DNA of 64,000 bases from Azospirillum baldaniorum (GCF_003119195.2 NZ_CP022254.1:665501-729500); one strand, 5' to 3'; positions 17,173 through 26,560 are shown, counted from the stretch's first letter. A program made the numbers and translations. Notes: a model not told the origin generated them from the letters alone.

Positions 17173-19320
17173 TCAGATGACCGTACGCAGCTTCAACCGC
17201 GGCGGCGTCTTTTTGCTGCTGAGCGCGCTGCCGCGGCCCGACAGGCTGGGGTTCGTCATGAAATAGTTATGGGCGCTGAACGCGTCCGGACCAGCCTCCA
17301 CCCGATGATAAACGCCGTCGGGCCCGAGTTTCCAGGTGTTCGCCTCGTCCTTCAGGTTGGCGACCATGATCTGGTCAAGCACCTGCTCGTGCACCGTCGG
17401 GTTCTCGATGGGCACCAGCGTCTCGATGCGGCGGTCCAGGTTGCGCGTCATCCAGTCGGCGGAGGAGATGAAGACCTTGGCCTGCGGGCTGGGCAGCGCT
17501 TGGCCGTTGGCGAAGCAGATGACGCGCCCGTGCTCCAGGAAGCGCCCGACGATGCTGCGCACCCGGATGTTCTCCGACAGGCCCTTGACGCCGGGGCGCA
17601 GGCAGCAGATGCCGCGGATCACCATGTCGATCTGCACGCCCTTCTGCGACGCCTTGTAGAGCCGGTCGATGATCTCCGAATCGACCAGGGAGTTCAGCTT
17701 CACCCAGATGTGGGCGGGCTTGCCGGCGGCGGCGTTGGCGACCTCCGCGTCGATCAGCTGGCCCAGCTTCTGGCGCAGCGTGATCGGGGCGATGGCGATC
17801 TTCTCCAAGAGCTTCGGCGTGGCGTAGCCGGTCATGTAGTTGAACATCACCGCCGCGTCGTGGCAGAGCGCCGGGTCGCAGGTGAAGAAGGACAGGTCGG
17901 TGTAGACCTTCGCCGTGATCGGGTGGTAGTTGCCCGTCCCGAAATGGACGTAGCTGCGCAGCGCCTTGTTCTCGCGCCGCACCACCAGCGACACCTTGGC
18001 GTGCGTCTTCAGATCGACGAAGCCGTAGACGACCTGGGCGCCGGCGCGCTCCAGGTCGCGCGCCCAGCGGATGTTGGCCTCCTCGTCGAAGCGGGCCTTC
18101 AGCTCGACCAAGGCGGTCACCGACTTGCCGGCCTCCGCCGCCTCGATCAGCGCGGCGACGATCGGGCTGTCCTTGCTGGTGCGGTAGAGCGTCTGCTTGA
18201 TGGCGACCACCTGCGGGTCGCGCGCCGCCTGCCGGATGAACTGCACCACCACGTCGAAGCTCTCGTACGGGTGGTGGACGACGATGTCCTTGTCGCGGAT
18301 GGCCGCGAAGCAATCGCCGCCGAAGTCGCGGATGCGCTCCGGGAAGCGGGCGTTGAAGGGGCGGAAGACCAGATCGGGCCGCTCGTCGACGATCAGCTGG
18401 CGGGTGTCCGACAGGCCGATCAGCCCATCGAGGATGAACACGTCGTCGTTCGACACGCGCAGTTCGTGGCGCAGGAATTCGCGCAGGTCGGCGGCCATGC
18501 CGGCGTCGGTGGCCAGCCGGATGACGCTGCCGCGGCGGCGGCGCTTCAGCGCGCTTTCGAAGGTGCGGACCAGATCCTCCGCCTCCTCCTCGATCTCCAT
18601 CTCGCTGTCGCGCAGGACGCGGAAGACGCCGTGGGCCTTGACCTGGAACGGCGGGAAGAGCCGGTCGATGAACAGCATCACCAGCTTTTCCAGCTGGATG
18701 AAGCGGATCTCCGACCCCGGCAGGCGGATGAAGCGGTCGAGCTGCGCCGGCAGCGGGACCAACGCGTCGAGGTGCCGCCCCTTCACCGGCTCGTGCAGTT
18801 GCAGCGCCAGCGAGAAGCCCAGGTTGGGCAGGAAGGGAAACGGGTGCGCCGGGTCCACGGCGATGGGCGTCAGGATGGGGAAGATGTCGTCGAGGAACTT
18901 GGCCTCGAGCCAGTCCTTCTCCCCCTCGGTCAGGTCCTCGGCGTCGACCACCATGATGCCGGCCTCGCGCAGGTCCTGCTTCAGGCTGCGCCACATGGTC
19001 TGCTGCGCGTTCATCAGCTCGACGATGCGCTGGTTCACCGCGGTGAGCTGCTGGGCCGGGGTCAGGTTCTCGGCGCTGGGGGTCTTCACCCCCGCCGCCA
19101 CCTGCCCCTTCAGGCCGGCGACGCGGACCATGTAGAATTCGTCGAGGTTGCTGGAGGAGATCGACAGGAACCTCAACCGCTCGAGCAGCGGGTGGTTCGG
19201 GTTGGACGCCTCATCCAGGACGCGCTGGTTGAAGGCCAGCCACGACAGTTCGCGGTTGATGAAGCGCTCCGGCGCGTCCGCTTCGATGCAGGTCGCTTCC
19301 AAGTCCTGAAGTTCGGTCAC
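17173..19320 (-). CDS. ppk1: Polyphosphate kinase 1
   Basis: 715 residues, full length for PPK1: N-domain ([20 protein letters not shown]), head domain, and the two C-terminal phospholipase D-like domains. The autophosphorylated His lies in [12 protein letters not shown] second conserved stretch is [22 protein letters not shown]. It makes polyphosphate from ATP reversibly and is typically membrane associated. The start is a GTG (19320). It forms a tight operon with ppx, so synthesis and breakdown are expressed together. sixA is divergent. Confidence 0.96.
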   Translation of the reverse strand: MTELQDLEATCIEADAPERFINRELSWLAFNQRVLDEASNPNHPLLERLRFLSISSSNLDEFYMVRVAGLKGQVAAGVKTPSAENLTPAQQLTAVNQRIVELMNAQQTMWRSLKQDLREAGIMVVDAEDLTEGEKDWLEAKFLDDIFPILTPIAVDPAHPFPFLPNLGFSLALQLHEPVKGRHLDALVPLPAQLDRFIRLPGSEIRFIQLEKLVMLFIDRLFPPFQVKAHGVFRVLRDSEMEIEEEAEDLVRTFESALKRRRRGSVIRLATDAGMAADLREFLRHELRVSNDDVFILDGLIGLSDTRQLIVDERPDLVFRPFNARFPERIRDFGGDCFAAIRDKDIVVHHPYESFDVVVQFIRQAARDPQVVAIKQTLYRTSKDSPIVAALIEAAEAGKSVTALVELKARFDEEANIRWARDLERAGAQVVYGFVDLKTHAKVSLVVRRENKALRSYVHFGTGNYHPITAKVYTDLSFFTCDPALCHDAAVMFNYMTGYATPKLLEKIAIAPITLRQKLGQLIDAEVANAAAGKPAHIWVKLNSLVDSEIIDRLYKASQKGVQIDMVIRGICCLRPGVKGLSENIRVRSIVGRFLEHGRVICFANGQALPSPQAKVFISSADWMTRNLDRRIETLVPIENPTVHEQVLDQIMVANLKDEANTWKLGPDGVYHRVEAGPDAFSAHNYFMTNPSLSGRGSALSSKKTPPRLKLRTVI

Positions 19321-19537
19321 AGCAGCCTCGGGCTTTTGCGTGATGGGTGGTGCCGCTACAGTCCGGTCGGGCCGAACCGCCCCGCCGCGGTCGACGGGCC
19401 AAGCAACCTACCCCAACTACGTTACGGTTTTGGGTCAGACAGCATAATACTGCCGCCACGATAATACCGCTGCGAAAACAGTCGCACCCCCGGCGCATCC
19501 CGCCGGAGCGCGATCCGGACAGGAAGGGACCGCCTCG

Positions 19538-20056
19538 ATGAAGACCCTGTATCTCATGCGCCATGGCAAGTCGGCGTGGGACGATCCCTCCCTGGACGAC
19601 CACGACCGCCCGCTGGCGCCGCGGGGCAGGAAGGCGGCCCGGCTGGTCGGCCACGAGCTGAAGGACCGCGGAGCGCGCATCGGGCTGGTGCTGTGCTCGA
19701 CCGCCCGGCGCGCGGCGGACACCGCCGACCGCCTGCTGGAGGTGATGGACGCGCCGGACATCCCGGTGGAGCGCGAGCGGGGCCTCTACCTGTGCGGCGC
19801 CGGGGTCCTTCTGGAACGGCTGCGCGATGCGCCCGACTCAGCGTCGTCGCTGATGCTGGTCGCCCACAACCCGGACCTCCACGACCTCGCCCGCGAGTTG
19901 ACCGGCAGCGGCGAGGAGCGGCACCGCGCGGCGCTGGCGGAGAAGTTTCCGACCGGTGCCTGCGCCGTCATTCTGTTCGAAGCGGCCCGCTGGGCCGACC
20001 TGGACAGCGGGGCGGGACGGCTGGCCGATTTCATCCTGCCGCGGAAACTCTCTTAA
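19538..20056 (+). CDS. sixA: SixA-type histidine phosphatase
   Basis: 172 residues of the histidine phosphatase (phosphoglycerate mutase-like) superfamily with the short SixA architecture. The catalytic RHG motif is at the start (LMRHGKSAWDD), followed by RPLAPRGRKAA, a CSTARRAADTAD block and the second His in VAHNPDLHDL. E. coli SixA dephosphorylates phosphohistidine on phosphotransferase proteins; the substrate here is unknown. It is followed by a CYTH-CHAD gene on the same strand, 71 bases on, and preceded divergently by ppk. Confidence 0.88.
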   Translation: MKTLYLMRHGKSAWDDPSLDDHDRPLAPRGRKAARLVGHELKDRGARIGLVLCSTARRAADTADRLLEVMDAPDIPVERERGLYLCGAGVLLERLRDAPDSASSLMLVAHNPDLHDLARELTGSGEERHRAALAEKFPTGACAVILFEAARWADLDSGAGRLADFILPRKLS

Positions 20057-20127
20057 CGCCCTTTTGCCAAATGGGGTATTTCAACCCTTAACAGAGCAGG
20101 CCCGGAACCGAGCAGGAGTCGCCCCCC

Positions 20128-21726
20128 GTGTCTTCCGCGCCCCAGAATGCCGCACCCACCGCGGTCTCCGCCGTGCGCGAGGTGGAGATGAAGCTCCATC
20201 TCGATCCGCGCGATCTGTCCCGCGTTGCCGACCTGCCCGCGCTGAAGGAGAAGGCGGAGGGCGCGCCGGCCGTCCGCGACCTGCGCACCGTCTATTATGA
20301 CACGCCGGACCGGCGGCTGTTCCTGGGGGGCGTGGCCCTGCGGGTGCGCCAGGACGGCGACCGCTTCGTCCAGACGCTGAAGACCATCAACGCCGCCACC
20401 CCCGGCGATTCGGCCGCGGTGGCCATCCGCAAGAAATGGGACTGGGCCATCCCCACGGCCGCCCCCGACATGACGCCCCTCGACGCCGAGGGCGTGGCCG
20501 CCCTGGTGCCGGAGGACGCGCGGGCGGCGCTGGTTCCGCAATTCACGACGGAGTTCCGGCGCACCACCCTGCTCGTCCGCCCGGACGCCCTGACCTCCAT
20601 CGAGGTGGCGGTGGACGACGGCCAGATCACCGCCGGCAACGCCTGCGCCCGGATCAGCGAGGTCGAGCTGGAGCTGAAATCGGGCCGCATCGGCCGCCTG
20701 TTCGACATCGCGCTGACGCTTCAGCGCCGCGTGCCGGTTCGCATCGGGACGGAAAGCAAGGCGGAGATCGGCGACCGTCTCGTCACCGGGCGCCTGCCCG
20801 CCCCCGTCCTGCCGGAACCGCTGGGCCTGACCCCGGTCACCACGGTGGCCGAGGCCTATCGCCACATCGTGCGGCACGGCCTGCGCCTGCTGCTCGCCAA
20901 CGAGGCCTGCGCCCTGGCCGGCGGCGATGTCGAGGGGTTGCACCAGATGCGCGTCGCGCTGCGCCGCCTGCGCACCGCCATCCGTCTGTTTCGTCCCCTG
21001 GCCGGGGTGCCGGACGCCTGCCGCGCCGGGAACGACATCCGCTGGTTCTCCCGCCAGCTCGGCCCGGCGCGCGATTGGGACGTGCTGCTGTCCCACGGGA
21101 TCGCCCCCTTCGCGGCGACGGAAAAGGCCCCCGCCGACGGAATCGCCGCGCTGACCGCCGCGGTGCGGGAAGCCCGCCGGGCGCCCGCACTGGCGGCGGT
21201 GGAGGCAATCCAGTCGCCGCGCTGCACCGGGCTGATCCTGGCGCTCGGCGCCTGGTTGGAAGACGGGGCGTGGCAGTCCGGCGCCGCTCCGGAGGTCCGC
21301 TCCCAGCTCGACCGCCCGATGGCCGAGCTGTCCGGCCCCTGGCTGGCCGCCCAGCACGCCAAGGCGTTGAAGGCGGGGGTGTCGAAGGCGGGGCGCGACC
21401 TGGACAGCGCCGACGCCGCGGCGCGCGACCGCCTGCGCCGCCGCCTGCGCAAGCTGCGCCACACGGCGGAGTTCTTCCGCGGCCTCTACGCCGAAACCGC
21501 GACGGTGCCCTTCATCGCCGCGCTGGACACCCTGTTGGGTGCCCTGGACGCCGAGCACGACGCCGCGGTGGCCGGCGATCGTCTGCGCGGCCTGTCGGCG
21601 GACCGGCCGGAGCAGCGGCCCGCTGCCGAAGGGACCACCCGCTGGCTCGCCAAGCAGGCCGACAAGCGCCGCAAGGCACTGCCGGGGTTGTGGAAGGCGT
21701 TCCGCGACAAGCCGGTGTTCTGGTGA
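20128..21726 (+). CDS. CYTH and CHAD domain protein (inorganic triphosphatase-like)
   Basis: 532 residues. An N-terminal CYTH domain (about 15-205) carries the ExExK metal/triphosphate signature at 18-22 (EVEMK) and further tunnel residues such as VRQDGDRFVQTLK. The C-terminal CHAD domain (about 225-515) is a helical bundle rich in conserved His/Arg/Lys (HQMRVALRRLRTAIRLF; RRRLRKLRHTAEFF). CYTH-CHAD proteins hydrolyse inorganic triphosphate, and CHAD domains bind polyphosphate granules, which fits the ppk-ppx neighbours. The start is GTG at 20128. Confidence 0.9.
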   Translation: MSSAPQNAAPTAVSAVREVEMKLHLDPRDLSRVADLPALKEKAEGAPAVRDLRTVYYDTPDRRLFLGGVALRVRQDGDRFVQTLKTINAATPGDSAAVAIRKKWDWAIPTAAPDMTPLDAEGVAALVPEDARAALVPQFTTEFRRTTLLVRPDALTSIEVAVDDGQITAGNACARISEVELELKSGRIGRLFDIALTLQRRVPVRIGTESKAEIGDRLVTGRLPAPVLPEPLGLTPVTTVAEAYRHIVRHGLRLLLANEACALAGGDVEGLHQMRVALRRLRTAIRLFRPLAGVPDACRAGNDIRWFSRQLGPARDWDVLLSHGIAPFAATEKAPADGIAALTAAVREARRAPALAAVEAIQSPRCTGLILALGAWLEDGAWQSGAAPEVRSQLDRPMAELSGPWLAAQHAKALKAGVSKAGRDLDSADAAARDRLRRRLRKLRHTAEFFRGLYAETATVPFIAALDTLLGALDAEHDAAVAGDRLRGLSADRPEQRPAAEGTTRWLAKQADKRRKALPGLWKAFRDKPVFW

Positions 21727-21730
21727 CGGT

Positions 21731-21780
21731 CTTGCCCCCACCCTAGCCCTCCCCCGCTTCGCACACGTGCGTGGGCAGCC
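21731..21780. repeat. C/G-rich intergenic repeat (partial element)
   Basis: CTTGCCCCCACCCTAGCCCTCCC followed by CCGCTTCGCACACGTGCGTGGGCAG. It is the left half of the palindrome family seen fully at 37976-38092 and 55485-55590, placed between the convergent CYTH-CHAD and LysR genes. Confidence 0.6.
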
Positions 21781-21801
21781 CCGACGTTGGATAGCTACCG
21801 A

Positions 21802-22716
21802 CTACACGGCCATCGAGACGACCGCGACCGCGTTGCGCAACCATAGGTGCGCGGGATCGCCGCCGCGCCGTTCATGCCAAACCTGGACGAAGGGAAATGG
21901 CGGTATCGGAAACGGCGGCTCGAAGACGGCGACGGCCGGGTCTTGCTCATAGAGCGCAAGGGCTTTCCGGGCCACCGTCAGAACGAGGTCCGTCCCTTGG
22001 ATCAACCGTGGCGCATTTCCCCAATGCGGCAGCGTGACAGCGATGCGGCGCGTGTGGCCGACGGCGCGCAAGGCCATGTCGATCTCGGTGTTTGCTTCGT
22101 CCTTCATCGCAACGAGCACGTGTGGCCGGGCAAGATAGGCCCCGATATCCAGGCGGTCCTGGCTCCCCAGCCCCTCCCGATCCGCAAGGCAAGCGAAGCG
22201 CTCGACGAAAAGCTGCTCTGCTTCGATCCGTTCGGGACGATCGGGAAACACACCGACCGCCAGATCGCAGTCCCCGTCCAACACCTGCCGAAGCATTGCT
22301 TCCCGGTTCGATTGGGTGATCACCACGTCGATACCCGGCGCTTCGAGGCGCAGCGTTTTCAGCAGACCGGGGAGGACGACAGCGGAGCCGTAATCCGACA
22401 TCGCAAGACGAAACGTCCGTTTTTCCTTGGCCGGGTCGAAGCCTCCCGGTCCGAGAACCTCCCGGATCTGCCGCAAGGCTTCGGTCAGCGCCGGAGCGAT
22501 TTCAAGAGCCCTTGTGCTCGGAACCAGTTGCCCGTCGCGGCGTATCAACAGGGGGTCATCGAACAGATGCCGCAGACGCGCGAGCGCGTGGCTGACCGCT
22601 GGCTGGCTCATGTTCAATCGGGATGCCGTGCGCGACACATGCCGCTCGGCCATCAGTGCATCGAGGACCACCAGCAGGTTGAGGTCGATGCCACGAAGGG
22701 TATTCGTGTCGTGCAT
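21802..22716 (-). CDS. LysR family transcriptional regulator
   Basis: 304 residues. The N-terminal winged helix-turn-helix is typical (LLVVLDALMAERHVSRTASRL, then SQPAVSHALARLRHLFDDPLL), followed by a type 2 periplasmic-binding-like effector domain. It is divergent from the YdcZ-type transporter gene, the usual arrangement for a LysR protein and its target, so it probably controls the transporter and perhaps the azoreductase. The ATG at 22716 gives the standard N-terminus; a GTG two codons upstream is in frame. Neither has a clear ribosome site. Confidence 0.92.
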   Translation of the reverse strand: MHDTNTLRGIDLNLLVVLDALMAERHVSRTASRLNMSQPAVSHALARLRHLFDDPLLIRRDGQLVPSTRALEIAPALTEALRQIREVLGPGGFDPAKEKRTFRLAMSDYGSAVVLPGLLKTLRLEAPGIDVVITQSNREAMLRQVLDGDCDLAVGVFPDRPERIEAEQLFVERFACLADREGLGSQDRLDIGAYLARPHVLVAMKDEANTEIDMALRAVGHTRRIAVTLPHWGNAPRLIQGTDLVLTVARKALALYEQDPAVAVFEPPFPIPPFPFVQVWHERRGGDPAHLWLRNAVAVVSMAV

Positions 22717-22788
22717 GAGCACGATATTATATCAGAATTTCCATCCATGATATGAATACGGCATCTGGTGATGCATGGAGGTTCGACC

Positions 22789-23271
22789 ATGCAAACCAAT
22801 TCGCTGTTTCTCATCCTGGCCGCGATCATCACTGGTGCGGTTGTTCCGTTTCAGGCCGGGGCCAACGCCGTCTTGGGACGGTCGCTCGGCCATCCGCTGT
22901 GGGGGACGGCCGTATCCCTGTGCGTCAGCTTCGCCTGCATCCTGCCCGTCATGGCCTTGGCAAGGGTGGAAGCGCCGACCCTCTCGAATCTGGCGCAAGC
23001 GCCCCGCTGGGTATGGATCGGCGGTGTCGTCGGCGTCGTCTACATCACCGGCGCGCTCATGCTGGCGCCGAAACTCGGCGCCGCCGGCTTCATCACGGCG
23101 GTCATCGCCGGGCAAATGCTGGCGTCGATCATCATCGACCAATGGGGTCTTGTCGGCCTCCCTCGGAAGCCCGTCTCGTGGTCCCGCCTTGCCGGCCTTG
23201 GCCTGATCTTTCTTGGGCTGGTCGTGATGCAGGTGCAGGCGGTCGGCGTGAAGCCACCCGCCAGTTCGTGA
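22789..23271 (+). CDS. YdcZ/DUF606-type membrane transporter (DMT-like)
   Basis: 160 residues, almost all hydrophobic, with about five membrane helices. It begins MQTNSLFLILAAIITGAVV and has the family's Gly-rich segments (QAGANAVLG; GGVVGVVYITGALMLAPKLG; VIAGQMLASIIIDQWGLVG). Members of this half-size drug/metabolite transporter family are poorly characterised inner-membrane proteins. The ATG at 22789 follows GGAGG at 7 bases, better than the ATG seven codons upstream. It is divergent from a LysR gene and followed after 40 bases by azoR. Confidence 0.88.
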   Translation: MQTNSLFLILAAIITGAVVPFQAGANAVLGRSLGHPLWGTAVSLCVSFACILPVMALARVEAPTLSNLAQAPRWVWIGGVVGVVYITGALMLAPKLGAAGFITAVIAGQMLASIIIDQWGLVGLPRKPVSWSRLAGLGLIFLGLVVMQVQAVGVKPPASS

Positions 23272-23311
23272 CAGCACGAAGTTCCTGCCGGCAATTCAAG
23301 AAAGATCACCC

Positions 23312-23911
23312 ATGAACCTGCTTCATATCGACTCCAGCATTCTCGGTGAGCAATCCGTAAGCCGCATGCTGTCCAGAGCCGCCGTCGAACGATTGAAGGA
23401 ACGCAATCCAGCGATCGACATCATCCATCGTGATCTGGTCGCTGTTCCCGTTCCGCATCTGACCGGCGACCATCTGGCGGCGTCCCCGGCCGTGATGGAC
23501 GACATCGCGTTTGGTGAAAAGCTTCTGGACGAGTTCATCAACGCCGATGTCATCGTCATTGGGGTCGCGCTCTACAACCTGACCATTTCCAGCCAGCTCA
23601 AGGCGTGGATCGACCGGATCGTCATAGCGGGGAAGACGTTCCGCTACACGGAGAACGGCTCGGAAGGATTGGCGCAGGACAAGCGGGTGATCCTTGCCGT
23701 GGCACGGGGCGGCCTATATCGACAAGGCATGTCCCTGGCCTCGTCCGAACACGCCGAAGCCTACCTTCGGTCGATGTTCGCGTTCATCGGCGTGACGAGG
23801 TTCGATGTGATCGTCGCGGAAGGTCTTGCCATCAGCGAAGCACACCGGGAAAGCGGCAAGAAAGCCGCGTTCGAGGCCATATCGGTCCTCGATCCGCGTT
23901 GCGATTTCTAG
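23312..23911 (+). CDS. azoR: FMN-dependent NADH azoreductase
   Basis: 199 residues with a flavodoxin-like fold. The family FMN-binding elements are SILGEQSVSRMLS near the N-terminus, the region ALYNLTISSQLKAWIDRI and AGKTFRY. The sequence matches AzoR, which reduces azo bonds and quinones with NADH and FMN. It follows the membrane transporter gene by 40 bases, so the LysR/transporter/AzoR trio may act in export and reduction of a toxic aromatic compound. That joint role is inferred. Confidence 0.93.
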   Translation: MNLLHIDSSILGEQSVSRMLSRAAVERLKERNPAIDIIHRDLVAVPVPHLTGDHLAASPAVMDDIAFGEKLLDEFINADVIVIGVALYNLTISSQLKAWIDRIVIAGKTFRYTENGSEGLAQDKRVILAVARGGLYRQGMSLASSEHAEAYLRSMFAFIGVTRFDVIVAEGLAISEAHRESGKKAAFEAISVLDPRCDF

Positions 23912-23926
23912 GGGGCACTTTGCCAG

Positions 23927-23964
23927 GTCCTGCCTGACGGCCCTTGGAGGCGGTCAGACAGGAC
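23927..23964. terminator. Hairpin between azoR and the SDR gene
   Basis: A 12-bp stem, GTCCTGCCTGAC with GTCAGACAGGAC (one G-U pair), around a 14-base loop. It lies between two convergent stops but has no T tract, so it is at best a weak or factor-assisted terminator. Confidence 0.5.
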
Positions 23965-23988
23965 CCAACTCAAGTCTCAACCAGCCGC

Positions 23989-24768
23989 CTACAGCGTCCC
24001 CGCGTAGGCGCCGCCGTCCAGCAGCACGTTCTGCCCGGTCATGAAGCCGGCGTGGGCCGAGCAGAGGAAGGCGCAGGCGGCACCGAACTCCGCCGGATCG
24101 CCGAAGCGGCCGGACGGGTTGTCGGCGCGGCGGATGTCCATTTCCTCGTCCAGGCTGCGGTTGTTGGCCTTGGCCCCGCCTTCCATGGTGGTGCGCAGAC
24201 GGTCGGTCTCGAAGGGACCGGGCAGCAGGTTGTTGATCGTCACGTTGTGGCGCACGGTCTGGCGCGACAGCCCGGCGACGAAGCCGGTCAGCCCGGCCCG
24301 CGCGCCGTTGGACAGGCCGAGGATCGGGATCGGCGCCTTCACCGCCGCCGAGGTGACGTTGACGATCCGCCCGAAGCGGCGCCCGATCATGCCGTCCACC
24401 GTCGCCTTGATGAGGAAGATCGGGGCCAGCATGTTGGCCTCGACGGCGCGGACCCAGTCGTCGCGCTCCCAGTCGCGGAAATCGCCCGGCGGCGGGCCGC
24501 CCGCGTTGTTGACGAGGATGTCCGGCTCCGGACAGGCGGCCAGGGCGGCGGCGCGCCCCTCCTCCGTCGCGATGTCGCCGACGGCGGTGGTTACGGTGGC
24601 GCCGGTCTCCTTGCGGATCTCCTCGGCGGCGGCCTCCAGCAGGTCGCGGCCGCGCGCGGTGATGGTGACCGCCACACCCTCGCGCGCCAGCGCCAGGGCG
24701 CAGGCCTTACCCAGTCCCTTGCTGGCTGCGCACACGATGGCGCGGCGTCCGGCGATTCCCAGATCCAT
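23989..24768 (-). CDS. SDR family oxidoreductase with atypical active site
   Basis: 259 residues with a Rossmann fold. The cofactor loop is AASKGLG near residue 15 and the NNAG motif (NNAGG) is present, followed by VNVTSAAVK with the catalytic Ser. The usual Tyr-x-x-x-Lys is replaced by a stretch reading LSNGARAGLTGF, so both Tyr and Lys are changed. This is shared by a subgroup annotated as 3-oxoacyl-ACP reductase-like, and the reaction is uncertain. Its start lies 62 bases inside the 3' end of hdaA, so the two are translationally linked. Confidence 0.85.
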   Translation of the reverse strand: MDLGIAGRRAIVCAASKGLGKACALALAREGVAVTITARGRDLLEAAAEEIRKETGATVTTAVGDIATEEGRAAALAACPEPDILVNNAGGPPPGDFRDWERDDWVRAVEANMLAPIFLIKATVDGMIGRRFGRIVNVTSAAVKAPIPILGLSNGARAGLTGFVAGLSRQTVRHNVTINNLLPGPFETDRLRTTMEGGAKANNRSLDEEMDIRRADNPSGRFGDPAEFGAACAFLCSAHAGFMTGQNVLLDGGAYAGTL

Positions 24769-25471
24769 CCTCGTCTCCTCCCTTCCCGGCCTCCAGACCG
24801 GCCAGCACCTCGCGGGCCAGCGGCACGGTCAAGGGACGGTGCGCGGCCAGCGAGGCGCGGTCAAGCGCCGCGACCACCCGTCCCGCCGCCTCCAGCGACC
24901 GCTCCATCCGGGTCAGCAGGTAGGTGATGAGATCCATGCCCGGCCGCAACTGGCGATCGGCGAACAGCTTGACCAGCACGGCGGCGAGCAGGGCGTCGTC
25001 CGGCGCTTCCACCCCCACCGCGGGGGCCGCCTTGATGCGGGAGCGCAGGTCGGCCAGCTTCATCCGCCAGCGCGACGGCGGGCGCCGCGACAGCAGGAGC
25101 AGATGCCCGCCCGAGTCGCGGGCGAGGTTGTAGAGGTGGAACAGCGCCTCCTCGCGCGCGGGCGCGCCGGCCACCCGGTCCGCGTCCTCCACCACCACGG
25201 CGTTGGCGCGGGCCAGCAGGGCGTGCGGGTCGATCTGGTCGAGCGACTCGCCCAAGGCGATGGGGGCGTGGCTGCGCGCCCGCCAGACATGGCCCAGATG
25301 CGTCTTGCCGCAACCGTCCGGCCCGTACAGCGTCAGGGCCGGCGCCGGCCAGGACGGCCAGCGGTCGAGCCACGCCACCGCCTCGGCGTTGCTGGGCGCC
25401 ACGAGGAAATCCTCGCAGCCCATGGCGGCGCGGTGTCCGAGGTCGAGCGGTATCTGGGCCGCTAATGTCAT
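24707..25471 (-). CDS. hdaA: HdaA, DnaA-related regulator of replication initiation
   Basis: 254 residues resembling the DnaA AAA+ domain but without the DNA-binding domain IV. An N-terminal QIPLDL matches the sliding-clamp binding motif of Hda. Walker A is GPDGCGKTH and Walker B VVVEDADRV, followed by sensor-type residues and a lid domain. With the clamp, Hda stimulates ATP hydrolysis by DnaA after initiation (RIDA). It is the fourth gene of the DUF2066-pgsA-permease-hdaA-SDR operon, a common alphaproteobacterial order. The C-terminal tail (beyond about 230) is low complexity and is read through the SDR start. Confidence 0.88.
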   Translation of the reverse strand: MTLAAQIPLDLGHRAAMGCEDFLVAPSNAEAVAWLDRWPSWPAPALTLYGPDGCGKTHLGHVWRARSHAPIALGESLDQIDPHALLARANAVVVEDADRVAGAPAREEALFHLYNLARDSGGHLLLLSRRPPSRWRMKLADLRSRIKAAPAVGVEAPDDALLAAVLVKLFADRQLRPGMDLITYLLTRMERSLEAAGRVVAALDRASLAAHRPLTVPLAREVLAGLEAGKGGDEDGSGNRRTPRHRVRSQQGTG

Positions 25472-25498
25472 GGAGCAGAGGTCATGAGGCGGGGGCCA

Positions 25499-26560
25499 TC
25501 AGGAAGGGGTACCGCGGTAGTAGGGGCTCTCAAGATAGCGCCCCAACGCGAAGCGTGTCAGCACCCCGATCACCGCCGCCACCGGAACGGCCAGCAGGAC
25601 CCCCACGAAACCGAACAGCGACCCGCCGGCCAGCAGGGCGAAGATCACCCAGACCGCGTGCAGCCCGACCTTCTCACCCACCAGCTTCGGCGTCAGGACG
25701 TTGCCCTCCACCGCCTGCCCGAACAGGAAGATCGCGATGACGATGGCGATTCGCCACGGGTCGTCGAACTGCAGAAGGGCCAGCCCGGTGCTCGAAACGA
25801 AGCCGAACAGCGAGCCGACATAGGGGATGAAGGACAGCAGCCCCGCCATCAGACCGATCACCAGCCCGAAATCCAGCCCCGCCAGCGACAGCGCCACCGC
25901 GTAGAACACACCGAGCACGAGGCAGACCAGCGCCTGCCCACGGACGAATCCGGCCAGCGTCTCGTCGACCTCCCGCGCCTGCTCCCGGATGGTCGCGGCG
26001 TGGTGCAGGGGCAGCCAGCCGTTCACCTTGGCGACCAGGATGTCCCAGTCGCGCATCAGGTAGAAGGCCACGATGGGCGTGATGAACATCACCGACAGCA
26101 CGTCGAACAACGCCAGCCCACTCGACAGGATGTGCTTCAGCACCCGGCCGATCCATCCGACGACGTCCCCGGCGTAGTTGCCGGCGGCGCCCCGCAGCCG
26201 CTCCACATCCTCCGGCGACAGGCGGTGGATCAGCCGGTCCAGCATCGGCAGCAGTCGGTCCCGCGCGGCATTGGCGTAATTGGGCAACACCTCGATCAGG
26301 TGGGACACCTGCGACTGCACCAGCGGCAGCAGCAGCAGGACCATCAGCACCAGGACCAGGACGAAGGACAGCAGCACCAGCGTCGTCGCCAGCCAGCGCG
26401 GCAGGCGCCAGCGCTCGACCCGGTCGACCACCGGGTCGAGCAGATAGGCGACCGCCAGCCCCATCACGAAGGGCAGCAGCATGCCGGACAGGACCCACAG
26501 CGCCAGAACGAACAGGCCAAGCCCGATCAGCCAGAAGCGGATCTGCTTGCCCGCCGTCAC
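25499..26560 (-). CDS. AI-2E family permease (PerM/YdiK-like)
   Basis: 353 residues, a polytopic inner-membrane protein with seven to eight predicted helices. Examples are FWLIGLGLFVLALWVLSGML at the start, a run of Leu/Val after RWLATTL, and a terminal LLAVPVAAVIGVL. The mid-part contains the soluble stretch typical of the AI-2E/UPF0118 family. Substrates vary (signal export, Na+/H+ exchange) and cannot be assigned here. The GTG at 26560 overlaps the stop of the preceding phosphatidyltransferase gene (GTGA), which gives translational coupling. The frame extends another 101 codons upstream, but only as a shadow of that gene. Confidence 0.87.
   Translation of the reverse strand: MTAGKQIRFWLIGLGLFVLALWVLSGMLLPFVMGLAVAYLLDPVVDRVERWRLPRWLATTLVLLSFVLVLVLMVLLLLPLVQSQVSHLIEVLPNYANAARDRLLPMLDRLIHRLSPEDVERLRGAAGNYAGDVVGWIGRVLKHILSSGLALFDVLSVMFITPIVAFYLMRDWDILVAKVNGWLPLHHAATIREQAREVDETLAGFVRGQALVCLVLGVFYAVALSLAGLDFGLVIGLMAGLLSFIPYVGSLFGFVSSTGLALLQFDDPWRIAIVIAIFLFGQAVEGNVLTPKLVGEKVGLHAVWVIFALLAGGSLFGFVGVLLAVPVAAVIGVLTRFALGRYLESPYYRGTPS

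Noticed and set aside
17059..19464. 801-codon open frame on the strand opposite ppk
   Set aside because: It mirrors ppk, has the Arg/Asp/Val/Leu-rich composition of an antisense shadow in high-GC DNA, and shows no domain or ribosome site.
20053..20091. TTAA pair between sixA and the CYTH-CHAD gene as a CtrA site
   Set aside because: The two TTAA are about 31 bases apart, not 7, so they do not fit the CtrA consensus.
21727..23988. Insertion sequence or genomic island borders around the LysR/AzoR cassette
   Set aside because: No transposase, integrase, tRNA or target-site duplication was seen; only a repeat fragment and a hairpin lie at the edges.
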